Assembly: GCA_902795275.1 (NCBI GenBank)
Contig: CADBKQ010000004.1
Location: 1 to 64,000, forward strand
Length of the DNA stretch: 64,000 nt
DNA from: an uncultured Eubacteriales bacterium
GTDB taxonomy: Bacteria; Bacillota; Clostridia; Christensenellales; Aristaeellaceae
Direction: 5' to 3'
Part shown: positions 7,557 to 15,440 of the stretch, piece after piece
Layout of the letters: each line of letters begins with the position of its first letter
How positions within the stretch are numbered: position 1 is the first letter of the stretch
Program-made: the position numbers and the translations under genes
The notes under the pieces: generated by a model
Told to the model about the DNA's origin: nothing
Databases searched by the model: none
Seen by the model: the letters and a program-made list of their open reading frames with translations, nothing else

Positions 7557-8378
7557 GCAAATGTAATCATCGAAAAGCCGATTGCCCTTTCGATTTCTGA
7601 TGCCGATGCGATCATAAAGGCAGGGAAAGAAAAAGGGGTGGTTGTCTGCGCAAATCACCAGAACCGATTCAACAAATCGGTTCAGTATATCCGCAAAGCG
7701 CTTGAAGCGGGACGTTTTGGAAAACTGTCTCATGGCGCGGCGCATGTCAGATGGAACCGTGGAAAAGGATATTATGAACAGGCGCCCTGGCGCGGCACCT
7801 GGGCGCAGGATGGCGGCTGCCTGATGAATCAGTGCATCCATAACATTGACCTTCTCCGGTGGATGATGGGAGATGAAATCGAAGAAGTAATGGCCTACAC
7901 AGACCAGCTCCAGCATCCGTATCTGGAAGCGGAAGACCTGGGTATGGCGCTGGTCAAGTTTAAGAATGGGGCTTATGGTTTAATCGAAGGCACGACAAAC
8001 GTCTATCCGAAGAATCTGGAAGAGACGCTGTATATCTTTGGCGAAAAGGGAACGGTCAAGGCAGGCGGCACATCCGACAATATCATTGAAGAATGGTGCT
8101 TTGGCGACAATCTGGACGATCCGGATTACGTGAAAGCAACTTATCATGAGAATCCGCCGAACGTTTATGGCTTTGGCCATACGCCCCTCTATGCCGATGT
8201 GATAGATGCCATTCAGAATCACCGTGATCCCTATGTTAAAGGTGAAGATGGAAAGAGAGCGCTGGAGCTTGTTCTTGCCATCTATAAATCAGCGGCGGAG
8301 CATCGGCCCGTGAAGCTGCCTTTGGAATCCTGCTCTACCCTTGATTTTACCGGCAGATTCGGAGAAGGGGTGCTGTGA
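7557..8378 (+). pseudogene. Gfo/Idh/MocA sugar dehydrogenase, 5'-truncated (WbpB/WlbA-like)
   Basis: The frame reads NANVIIEKPIALS, then VVVCANHQNRFN, then GGCLMNQCIHNIDLLRWMMG (dinucleotide-dependent oxidoreductase, substrate half with the EKP motif), and ends at TGA 8376-8378. The N-terminal Rossmann fold with GxGxxG (about 90-100 residues) is absent: its place is taken by the phased repeat array. An internal start at 7638 is possible but would not give an active enzyme. Position before wbpD, wbpE and wbpA homologues identifies it as the 3-dehydrogenase acting on UDP-N-acetylglucosaminuronate (inference from neighbours and family). Confidence 0.8.
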
Positions 8379-8944
8379 TGGGCGAATACTTCGTGCATCC
8401 GACGGCTGTCGTGGACGACGATGTAGAGATTGGCGCGGGGACGAAGATTTGGCATTTCAGTCACATCCAATCAGGCGCAAGAATAGGAGAACACTGTTCC
8501 TTTGGCCAGAATGTGAATGTGTCGAATAATGTGAGAATCGGGAACGGCTGCAAAGTTCAGAACAATGTCTCTCTTTATGAAGGCGTTGAATTGGGGGATT
8601 ATGTGTTTTGCGGGCCGTCATGCGTATTTACAAATGATTTGACCCCCAGGGCGAAATATCCGAAAGGACATGCCGGATACAAGAAGACCGTGATAGAAGA
8701 AGGCGCGTCAATAGGCGCTAACGCTACGATTGTATGCGGCCATCGGATTGGAAAGTGGGCGTTGATCGGCGCAGGGGCCGTTGTGACATCCAATGTTTCA
8801 GCGCACGCGTTAATGCTTGGCGTTCCAGCCCGCAGGAAAGGCTGGGCATGCGAATGCGGGGAATTGCTTCCAGACACGCTCTCCTGCGCACGATGCGGGC
8901 GAAAGTACAAAGAAACCGATGAAGGGCTTGAGGAGGTCAGATAG
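8378..8944 (+). CDS. wbpD: UDP-amino-sugar N-acetyltransferase (WbpD/WlbB-like)
   Basis: A left-handed beta-helix (hexapeptide repeat) acetyltransferase of 188 aa: repeated [LIV]-G-x-x-x units from residue 8 to about 150, with the WHFSHI and NNVRIGNGCKVQNNVSLYEG segments typical of the WbpD/WlbB group. It would acetylate the 3-amino group of UDP-GlcNAc3N-uronate using acetyl-CoA. A C-terminal extension carries a possible zinc ribbon (CECG ... CARCG). ATG at 8378 overlaps the wbpB stop by one base (TGATG), and the stop is directly followed by wbpE, so the genes are tightly coupled. Confidence 0.85.
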   Translation: MGEYFVHPTAVVDDDVEIGAGTKIWHFSHIQSGARIGEHCSFGQNVNVSNNVRIGNGCKVQNNVSLYEGVELGDYVFCGPSCVFTNDLTPRAKYPKGHAGYKKTVIEEGASIGANATIVCGHRIGKWALIGAGAVVTSNVSAHALMLGVPARRKGWACECGELLPDTLSCARCGRKYKETDEGLEEVR

Positions 8945-10093
8945 ATGCAATTCAGAGATTTATCAAAACAATACGAAGTTCTTAAATCTCAGATAGACGC
9001 TGCAATGACCGGCGTTGCACATTCTGCGCACTATATTTCCGGACCGGAGGTTAAAGAACTGGAGAAGGCGCTTGCCTCTTATGTTGGCGTAAAGCATTGC
9101 ATTACGTGCGCGAATGGAACGGACGCCATCTCAATCGCCATGATGGCTTGGGGGATTGGAAAGGGAGACGCTGTATTCGTACCGGACTTTACGTTCTTTT
9201 CGTCCGGAGAATGCCCCGCCGCGGAAGGAGCAGTTCCGTTTTTTGTCGATGTTGATCAGCGGACCTACAATCTGGATCCCGCAAAACTGGAAGAAGCCGT
9301 CAAGAAAGTGATCGCCGACGGGAAATACAAGGCAAAAGCCGTTGTATCCGTTGATCTGTTCGGGCTTCCGGCCGACTATCCTGCGATTCAAGCGATTTGC
9401 GAGAAATACGGTCTTCTCTTATTGGAAGATGCGGCGCAGGGATTTGGCGGCAGCATCCACGGCAAGAAAACCTGTACGTTCGGCGATATCTCAACGACTT
9501 CGTTCTTCCCCGCAAAGCCTTTGGGTTGCTATGGGGACGGGGGCGCAATCTTTACCGATAACGATGAGTGGGCAGATTTGATTCGTTCTTTCTGCGTTCA
9601 TGGCAAAGATACGAGCAATCCAAGCGATCCCAACGCGAAGTACAACAATATCCGGCTTGGCAGAAACAGCCGCCTGGATACGCTCCAGGCCGCAATCCTT
9701 CTCCACAAGCTCAAGGCTTTTGCGGATTATGAATTGACGGACATTAACCAAGTCGCTTCCTGGTATTCCGAAGGCCTGAAGGATACGGATCTGATGTTGC
9801 CGATGATTCCTGAAGGTTATTACAGCTCTTGGGCACAGTACACGGTGCAGCTGCCGGAGCGGGCAAACCGCAAAGAAATTCAGGAAAAGCTTCGTGCGGA
9901 TGGTATCCCGACAATGGTTTACTACGCCAAACCGATGCATCAGCAGAAGGCTTTTGCCGGAACGGACAGCGCGATAGCGGATTGCTCAGTGACAGAACGC
10001 CTTTGCGCAACAGTGCTCAGCCTGCCGTTGGATCCTTATAAGACAAAGGATGAGATCGGCAGAGTGATTGAAAAATTGAAGGAAGCATTGTAA
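8945..10093 (+). CDS. wbpE: PLP-dependent sugar aminotransferase (WbpE/WlbC-like)
   Basis: DegT/DnrJ/EryC1 aminotransferase, 382 aa. GTDAISIAMMA, EDAAQ (cofactor-contacting Asp162) and FFPAKPLGCYGDGGA with the Schiff-base Lys191 are all present, so it should be active. In the WbpABED pathway it adds the 3-amino group to UDP-3-keto-GlcNAc-uronate, with glutamate as donor. It starts at the base after the wbpD stop. The supply of its substrate depends on the oxidoreductase that is truncated upstream, unless another copy exists elsewhere. Confidence 0.88.
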   Translation: MQFRDLSKQYEVLKSQIDAAMTGVAHSAHYISGPEVKELEKALASYVGVKHCITCANGTDAISIAMMAWGIGKGDAVFVPDFTFFSSGECPAAEGAVPFFVDVDQRTYNLDPAKLEEAVKKVIADGKYKAKAVVSVDLFGLPADYPAIQAICEKYGLLLLEDAAQGFGGSIHGKKTCTFGDISTTSFFPAKPLGCYGDGGAIFTDNDEWADLIRSFCVHGKDTSNPSDPNAKYNNIRLGRNSRLDTLQAAILLHKLKAFADYELTDINQVASWYSEGLKDTDLMLPMIPEGYYSSWAQYTVQLPERANRKEIQEKLRADGIPTMVYYAKPMHQQKAFAGTDSAIADCSVTERLCATVLSLPLDPYKTKDEIGRVIEKLKEAL

Positions 10094-10255
10094 GAATTTG
10101 AGTGTGTTCCAAAGTCCCGGGCAAAGCAAATTCGGCGTCTTTTCCGCCCAGACTGCGTTGTCAAACCATGATTTGCTTCCGCGAAGCCTGCGGCTTTCCG
10201 CCTTGCATTAAGAAAAAATCCGCTCGGACTTACTGGGCCCTGACTTTAAAAACAC

Positions 10256-10291
10256 ACGCCGATACATTGCGGATGCCTCGATCATCGGCGT
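10256..10291. repeat. Inverted repeat in the wbpE-wbpA gap
   Basis: ACGCCGAT (10256-10263) and ATCGGCGT (10284-10291) can pair across 20 nt. No T-run follows, so it is not an obvious terminator. The rest of the 10094-10377 gap holds no gene I can recognise. Confidence 0.4.
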
Positions 10292-10377
10292 TCGCGAAAC
10301 AAAGCAGAAAACGGATATAAAAGCAGACTCTCGTTTCTGATATGTCCGTTGAAATAAAGAAAAAAGGAGTCAGCAAC

Positions 10378-11703
10378 ATGGAATTCAACCATATTTATCA
10401 AGGACTCATTGCCGGGAAAGAAAAACTGGCGCTGGTAGGACTGGGATATGTTGGAATGCCGATCGCGGTGGAATTTGCAAAGCATGTGAAGGTCATTGGC
10501 TTTGATATCAATGAAAAACGCGTTTACGAATACCAGAACGGTATCGATTCTACAAATGAAGTCGGGCCTGCGATCAAGGATACGACAGTCGAATTTACGT
10601 CTGATCCGACAAAGCTCAAGGAATCCAAATTCATTATTGTGGCTGTACCCACCCCTGTAAATGAGGATAACACGCCTGATCTTCGCCCGGTGGCAGGCGC
10701 GTCCCGCACGGTTGGCCAGAATCTGTCCGCCGGCACGATCGTCGTTTTTGAATCCACGGTTTATCCGGGCGTTACGGAAGATATCTGCATCCCGATCATT
10801 GAAAAGGAATCCGGCCTGAAATGCGGTGTGGACTGGAAGATCGGCTACAGCCCTGAACGCATCAATCCCGGCGACCGTGTACATACCCTCACGACCATCC
10901 GTAAGGTTGTTTCCGGAATGGATGAAGAATCTGCCCGCGAAATCAAGAAAGTCTATGATATCGTGATTAAAGCCGGTACTTTCATGGTTTCAAATATCAA
11001 GACCGCCGAAGCGGTCAAGGTTGTGGAAAACAGCCAGCGCGATATCAACATTGCCTTCATGAACGAGATAGCGATCATCTGCGACAAGCTGAAGATCGAC
11101 ACCGCGGAAGTGCTTGACGGCATGAACACAAAATGGAACGCGCTTGGATTTAAGCCCGGACTTGTCGGCGGTCACTGCATCGGCGTTGATCCCTATTATC
11201 TGACAAACGTTGCGGAGAAGCTGGGCTATCATAGCCAGATTATTCTTAACGGCAGGCAAGTCAATGACTCCATGGGCGCTTTTGTCGCGGATGCTGCTAT
11301 TAAGGAAATGATTGAAGCGGGTATGGCGCCGAAAAAAGCGACTGTTCTGATTCTCGGCCTCACGTTTAAGGAAAACTGCCCGGATACGAGAAACAGCAAG
11401 GTTGTTGATATTATTAACCGGCTGAAGGAATATGACATCAATCCCGTCGTAACCGATTCCTGGGCGGACACTGAAGTGGCTAAGCATGAATACGGCGTTG
11501 AACTGGTTCCCTGGGAAGAAATCCCGAAAGCTGACTGTGTGATCGTTGCGGTTGGGCATAACGAATATCGGAGCATGTCCATGATGCAGATTAAGGAACT
11601 GTACAAGGACATTCCCGATGAAGAAAAAGTCCTCGTGGATGTGAAGAGCCTTTATCGCATGGACGAATTGAAAGCTTCCGGTATGCGGTTCTGGAGACTG
11701 TAA
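10378..11703 (+). CDS. wbpA: UDP-N-acetyl-D-glucosamine 6-dehydrogenase (WbpA-like)
   Basis: Nucleotide-sugar dehydrogenase of 441 aa: NAD-binding VGLGYVGMPIA near the start, VPTPV, YSPERINPGDR, and the active-site GLVGGHCIGVDPYYLT, which is the pattern of the WbpA/UDP-GlcNAc group rather than of UDP-glucose dehydrogenase (GxCxPKD). It oxidises UDP-GlcNAc to UDP-GlcNAc-uronate, the first step of the pathway whose later enzymes precede it. Start: ATG at 10378 with AAAGGAG about 8 nt upstream; the upstream ATG at 10342 has no good site. It ends in a clear terminator. No HTH domain is attached, unlike the dehydrogenase at 2281. Confidence 0.9.
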   Translation: MEFNHIYQGLIAGKEKLALVGLGYVGMPIAVEFAKHVKVIGFDINEKRVYEYQNGIDSTNEVGPAIKDTTVEFTSDPTKLKESKFIIVAVPTPVNEDNTPDLRPVAGASRTVGQNLSAGTIVVFESTVYPGVTEDICIPIIEKESGLKCGVDWKIGYSPERINPGDRVHTLTTIRKVVSGMDEESAREIKKVYDIVIKAGTFMVSNIKTAEAVKVVENSQRDINIAFMNEIAIICDKLKIDTAEVLDGMNTKWNALGFKPGLVGGHCIGVDPYYLTNVAEKLGYHSQIILNGRQVNDSMGAFVADAAIKEMIEAGMAPKKATVLILGLTFKENCPDTRNSKVVDIINRLKEYDINPVVTDSWADTEVAKHEYGVELVPWEEIPKADCVIVAVGHNEYRSMSMMQIKELYKDIPDEEKVLVDVKSLYRMDELKASGMRFWRL

Positions 11704-11717
11704 TCTTATCATTTGTT

Positions 11718-11754
11718 CGGGCTAATGGCTTTCACGGCTGTTAGCCCGTTTTTT
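11718..11754 (+). terminator. Rho-independent terminator after wbpA
   Basis: CGGGCTAA (11718-11725) pairs with TTAGCCCG (11741-11748), followed by six T. Confidence 0.88.
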
Positions 11755-11913
11755 AACGCGCAGCTCTGTATATCAGGGAGCTTTGCCAATCCGAAAGACA
11801 AAATAAAACCAACGGGAAAACGGGGGTCTTCCATAAAACAGTATTAGCCAGAAAATTCAAGAAAGGCATCTGCGTATTGGATTGGTCAATACTGAATTAT
11901 GGAGGAAAACACA

Positions 11914-12291
11914 ATGAAATCTCAGTTTGAAGAACTTGGCGGCACCTATACTCTGGGCAAAGACGGCATGTACTATCCGAACCTGGCGATTGATGAAACT
12001 GATCAGCGCTCCATTGGGAAATGGGGACGAATGCACAGGGAATACCTGAAGGAGCAGCACCCGAGCCTTTATCAGCGACTCATTCTAAACGGAACTATGG
12101 GCAGACATCTTGCCTATGCAGACGGAAGAGCGACAGCGATGCTCGAAAGACTGATTGTGCAGATGGCTAAACAAGAAGGAATTACTGACCAACTCAAGGC
12201 AGAGCAGCCCATGATATGGGTGGGCCGGATGAACAGTATTCGCAGCCGGGCCGAAGAAATTGTCATGGAAGAAGTCATCAATACCCTGTAA
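11914..12291 (+). CDS. tnpV: TnpV-family transposon-encoded protein
   Basis: A 125-aa protein of the TnpV family found in clostridial conjugative and mobilisable transposons: FEELGGTYTLGKDGMYYPNL, then IGKWGRMHREYLKEQHPSLYQRLILNG, then QMAKQEGITDQLKAEQP and VGRMNSIRSRAEEIV. The family is a transposon accessory protein without settled biochemical function. ATG at 11914 follows GGAGG at 11901-11905. No transposase of the same element is adjacent, so it is probably a relic of a larger element or a hitchhiking single gene. Confidence 0.85.
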   Translation: MKSQFEELGGTYTLGKDGMYYPNLAIDETDQRSIGKWGRMHREYLKEQHPSLYQRLILNGTMGRHLAYADGRATAMLERLIVQMAKQEGITDQLKAEQPMIWVGRMNSIRSRAEEIVMEEVINTL

Positions 12292-12298
12292 GCAAAGC

Positions 12299-12347
12299 AG
12301 CCGCTGATATGATCGGGAAGATCATACCGGCGGCTATTTCAGTTTTT
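12299..12347 (+). terminator. Probable terminator after tnpV
   Basis: Outer arms AGCCGC/GCGGCT and inner arms ATGATC/GATCAT give a two-part stem; five T follow about 8 nt later, so it is weaker than the others. Confidence 0.5.
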
Positions 12348-12516
12348 GGGTTCTTTTTTTCTACTAAACTGGGAAAACTGTACAGATAGGTGATTCTTTC
12401 TATGCAGGATTATTGAGATGCATAACGAATAATCACTTTCAGAAGTCAATGTTTTATGCTACTATGAATGTGTCAAAGCCCAGTTATTTATAAGGGCTGC
12501 GCGTGAGGTGCGGGGA

Positions 12517-13245
12517 ATGGATTTTGAAGTAAAACAAGTCTTCTATTCCTACGGGGATGTCCTTGCCTTGGACGGCATTTCATTTTCCGCAAACCGGGGA
12601 CAGATCGTCGGCTTGGTAGGAGAAAACGGAGCAGGAAAATCAACGATTATCAAGAATATATATCGTTACCTGAAGCCGGACAGCGGCACCATTACGCTCG
12701 ATGGAAAAGACATTTTTTCTTATCCTTCTGACGCCTACCCCGTTTCTTATATCCCCGACATTCCTGTTTTCTATGAGGAATTATCTTTGCTTGAGCACCT
12801 TCATTTTACAAAAGCCATTTATCCGCTGAGTGGCGTTTCTATCAGCGAAATAATGGAAAGGCTGGATTTGAAGGATCATCAGAATAAAATTCCCGCCGTG
12901 CTGTCCAAAGGAACCAGGCAAAAGCTGATGATCGCCATGGCGCTCATGAGAGAATATGAATTGCTTATTGCCGATGAACCTTTTTCTGGGCTTGATCCAA
13001 AACAGATTGCTGCATTAAAGGCCCTGCTGCTGGAACAGAAAGAAAAAGGAAAGATCGTTCTTTTATCCAGCCATTTGTTGGACGTGACCGAGAATATTTG
13101 CGATCAGTACGTTGTGATCAAGAGGGGCAAGTGTCTGTTATCCGGCTCAAAACAAAATTTGCTTTCGGCAACACAGCTTCCTGAGGGCAGCACGATGGAG
13201 GCCGTGTATTTGAAATTGGTGGCACAAGATGAAATATCAGGCTGA
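12517..13245 (+). CDS. ABC transporter ATP-binding protein (EcsA-like)
   Basis: A 242-aa ABC ATPase: Walker A GENGAGKST, signature variant LSKGTRQK in place of LSGGQ, Walker B LLIADEP and the switch histidine in LLSSHLLD. The closest pattern is the EcsA/bacitracin-export group. It pairs with the membrane gene that follows with a 17-nt overlap. ATG at 12517 is preferred, with GAGGTG at 12505-12510; GTG at 12508 would sit in that site. Substrate unknown: the family covers peptide export and regulation of secretion. Confidence 0.85.
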   Translation: MDFEVKQVFYSYGDVLALDGISFSANRGQIVGLVGENGAGKSTIIKNIYRYLKPDSGTITLDGKDIFSYPSDAYPVSYIPDIPVFYEELSLLEHLHFTKAIYPLSGVSISEIMERLDLKDHQNKIPAVLSKGTRQKLMIAMALMREYELLIADEPFSGLDPKQIAALKALLLEQKEKGKIVLLSSHLLDVTENICDQYVVIKRGKCLLSGSKQNLLSATQLPEGSTMEAVYLKLVAQDEISG

Positions 13246-14509
13246 GCTCCTACTTTTTAAGAACAAGCTCCGGCGCGTGAAAGGCACCCTTCGTCATGCA
13301 TGGCAGGGGCTTATCGGCGTCGCTGCCGTTGGTGGCGTATTGCTGTATCAATTCTTTTTCGTGATCGCCAAAGCTGGATATGGGACAGGTGCTACGGAAA
13401 TGGGCGTGCTCTACACATTCTTGCTTGTGGCTGCTGTCAATTTCTTTCGGGTGTTTCTTAATCAAACGCCGGTGCTCAGAATAGAAGCGGCGTCCGTGCT
13501 GCATACATACAACACGAGGTATTTCAGAAAAAGCCTTTTCCGCAAGCAGCTTCTTTCCGTGCTTGCGTCAGCTCTTGTTTCTGGTATGATTGCCTGCGTT
13601 TTGAGTGGCTTTCTTTTCAACCTTGTCTTTTTGAAACGGTGGCTTATTCTTACGCTTTATATCAGCACCTGCTCTTTCTTATCGTGGATCTTCTATCACG
13701 CAAACAGAAAGATCAGAGGAGGCGTTTGCGCTGCGTTTTCTTTTTGTACGTTTCTGCTTTTTTGGCGCTCACCCCTTTCAGCGGCAGGATTGGCCCTTTC
13801 TTTGTACGCTGTTTGGATGTATACCCAGCGTTTTTTAAGATTGAACATGCCCAAATTTTTTGAACGAATGCAAAGCCTTGAAGCGGCGTCAACTGCGATC
13901 AGCCAGAATGATTTCGCAAGGATGCAGCAGCTCACAGAGGAAAACCGTCCCGCTTATGTTAAGGGCCCTATGCTGTATCACTTACACCCCACAAAGAAGT
14001 CTGCTCTTTGGATTAAAAGCCTGTTGGAGCTGATCCGAATGCAAAGGCAGCAGATCGTACTTCTCGCCCTGCTCCTGCTGGGCGGCTGGATTGTCAGCAG
14101 CACAAATCTATTTACTTTCGTTCCCTTGCTGGACAACCCTGCCATCACCAGCGTGATTGCAGTATTTTGCACAACAGCAGCATTCAATGGTTTACATCAA
14201 CAACTAATCAAGCAGGCAAAAACGGTTTCCGACAAGCGAAAGTTGGGGCTGGCTCTTCCGTTTACGAGAAAAAAGATCATCATATCATACGGAATGACGG
14301 CCATGATTCTCAACCTGCTTCTTTCGCTTTCTGTCAGCTTACTGTATAATGCCTTTTCAATTCGGCTCATCCTTCTTTTGCTTGCCGAAGCAATAGCATA
14401 TTCTGTTCCATGCTGTACACAGCTTTACGAAACAAGATTTCAGCGTGGTGCGACCGCATTTTCTAATATGCTTCTTTTTATAGGTATTTATTGGTTTCTG
14501 GTAATATAG
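13229..14509 (+). CDS. ABC transporter permease (EcsB-like)
   Basis: A 426-aa membrane protein with about 8-10 hydrophobic segments arranged in pairs, starting MKYQAELLLFKNKLRRVKG. Length, layout and tight overlap with an EcsA-like ATPase match EcsB permeases. A soluble stretch near residues 215-265 separates the two membrane halves. Nothing in the sequence points to a specific substrate. It is the last intact gene before about 900 bp of decayed sequence. Confidence 0.75.
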   Translation: MKYQAELLLFKNKLRRVKGTLRHAWQGLIGVAAVGGVLLYQFFFVIAKAGYGTGATEMGVLYTFLLVAAVNFFRVFLNQTPVLRIEAASVLHTYNTRYFRKSLFRKQLLSVLASALVSGMIACVLSGFLFNLVFLKRWLILTLYISTCSFLSWIFYHANRKIRGGVCAAFSFCTFLLFWRSPLSAAGLALSLYAVWMYTQRFLRLNMPKFFERMQSLEAASTAISQNDFARMQQLTEENRPAYVKGPMLYHLHPTKKSALWIKSLLELIRMQRQQIVLLALLLLGGWIVSSTNLFTFVPLLDNPAITSVIAVFCTTAAFNGLHQQLIKQAKTVSDKRKLGLALPFTRKKIIISYGMTAMILNLLLSLSVSLLYNAFSIRLILLLLAEAIAYSVPCCTQLYETRFQRGATAFSNMLLFIGIYWFLVI

Positions 14510-14545
14510 TTTACGAGTTCAAAGCGAATAATCGGAGTGTAGAAT

Positions 14546-14880
14546 ATGGAGAATAATACAAACAGAAACAGCAACGATATAGACGATGATGAATACACCT
14601 GGTTGCGAAAAGCGGAAGACAGCTTATGGCGGCGCGCTGTATTCGGACGTGAAGTATGTGGAGATACTGGAAGGCAGCGTCTGCTATACTTCCGGCATTG
14701 CCGTCGGCAAAAAGGTGACAACCGGGATAACGGGCCAGATTCTGGAGCTTTACCAAAGGAAGCAAACAGTTCGCGAAGGTCGTGCTGAATATATTTGTCA
14801 ACGAGGTTGCAGTGCATTAACGTAACCTTTATTTTGTAGACGTAAAGCTCGTCGGCTATGAAGAAGCTAACATCCCCTTT
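14546..14880 (+). pseudogene. Frameshifted remnant of an unrecognised gene
   Basis: A start with a ribosome site (GGAG before ATG 14546) is followed by protein-like segments that switch frame: DIDDDEYTWLRKAE, then ALYSDVKYVEILEGSVCYTSGIA with VGKKVTTGITGQILEL, then KQFAKVVLNIFVNEVAVH, then VDVKLVGYEEANIPFLL, ending at a TAG near 14880. The pieces read as one former protein of roughly 110 residues with at least two frameshifts. I do not recognise the family. Confidence 0.5.
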
Positions 14881-15193
14881 TTGCTCAGGTAGAAGCGAGT
14901 TTCATTTCTGAAAATCAATGATACGAAGGAGAAAAAGGACGGATAAAGAAGGAAAAAAAGACTGCCCCGCTGCGCCTGTTCTCTGTCAGCGGACGGTGAA
15001 AACGGCGAACAGCACCTCGTTTGCTCTATGTACGGGTTCGATCGTGTGCCGGAGGATGGGGACTGAGAGGACTGCAATTGACAAATTGGCGGCGGCTTCG
15101 GCTGCCGCTTTTTCTATTGTGATTCCTTGAAAATCGTTGATGTTTGGGGGCTTATGTGGTAAAATGAAGTCGGGGGTGCAGGCGGTGGATCGG
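14881..15193. other. Decayed intergenic stretch
   Basis: No intact gene. A short frame near 14985-15066 reads SADGENGEQHLVCSMYGF and then PEDGD before a stop and looks like the tail of a lost gene. It is followed by a strong terminator. Confidence 0.4.
15089..15113 (+). terminator. Terminator with TTCG tetraloop
   Basis: GCGGCGGC-TTCG-GCTGCCGC (one G-T pair) followed by TTTTT. It closes the decayed region upstream of the Rpn remnant. Confidence 0.8.
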
Positions 15194-15410
15194 ATGCTCG
15201 AAGCGAATCGGGAGTACAGGGACAGATTGTTTAAGGCCATTTTTGGCAACCCGCAGAGTAGGGCCTGGACACTGAACCTTTACAAAGCCGTTGATGGCAC
15301 GCCTACACGGATGCTGAAAGCATACGGTTTACAACAATTGAAGATGCGGTCTGCATGAATATGAAAAATGATGTTTCGTTTCTTGTGGCTAACATCATGA
15401 ACTTTTACAG
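15194..15410 (+). pseudogene. Rpn-type PD-(D/E)XK nuclease remnant, frameshifted
   Basis: From ATG 15194 the frame reads MLEANREYRDRLFKAIFG and NPQSRAWTLNLYKAVDGT, the N-terminus common to clostridial Rpn-family (transposase-31-like) nucleases. Near 15300 the homology moves to the next frame (AYTDAESIRFTTIEDAVCMN, then MKNDVSFLVANIMNFY) and ends by 15410. One single-base frameshift plus loss of the catalytic C-terminal part makes it a dead fragment. Confidence 0.75.
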
Positions 15411-15440
15411 CTCGCACGGCAGAAAAATGAGGAAAACAGA

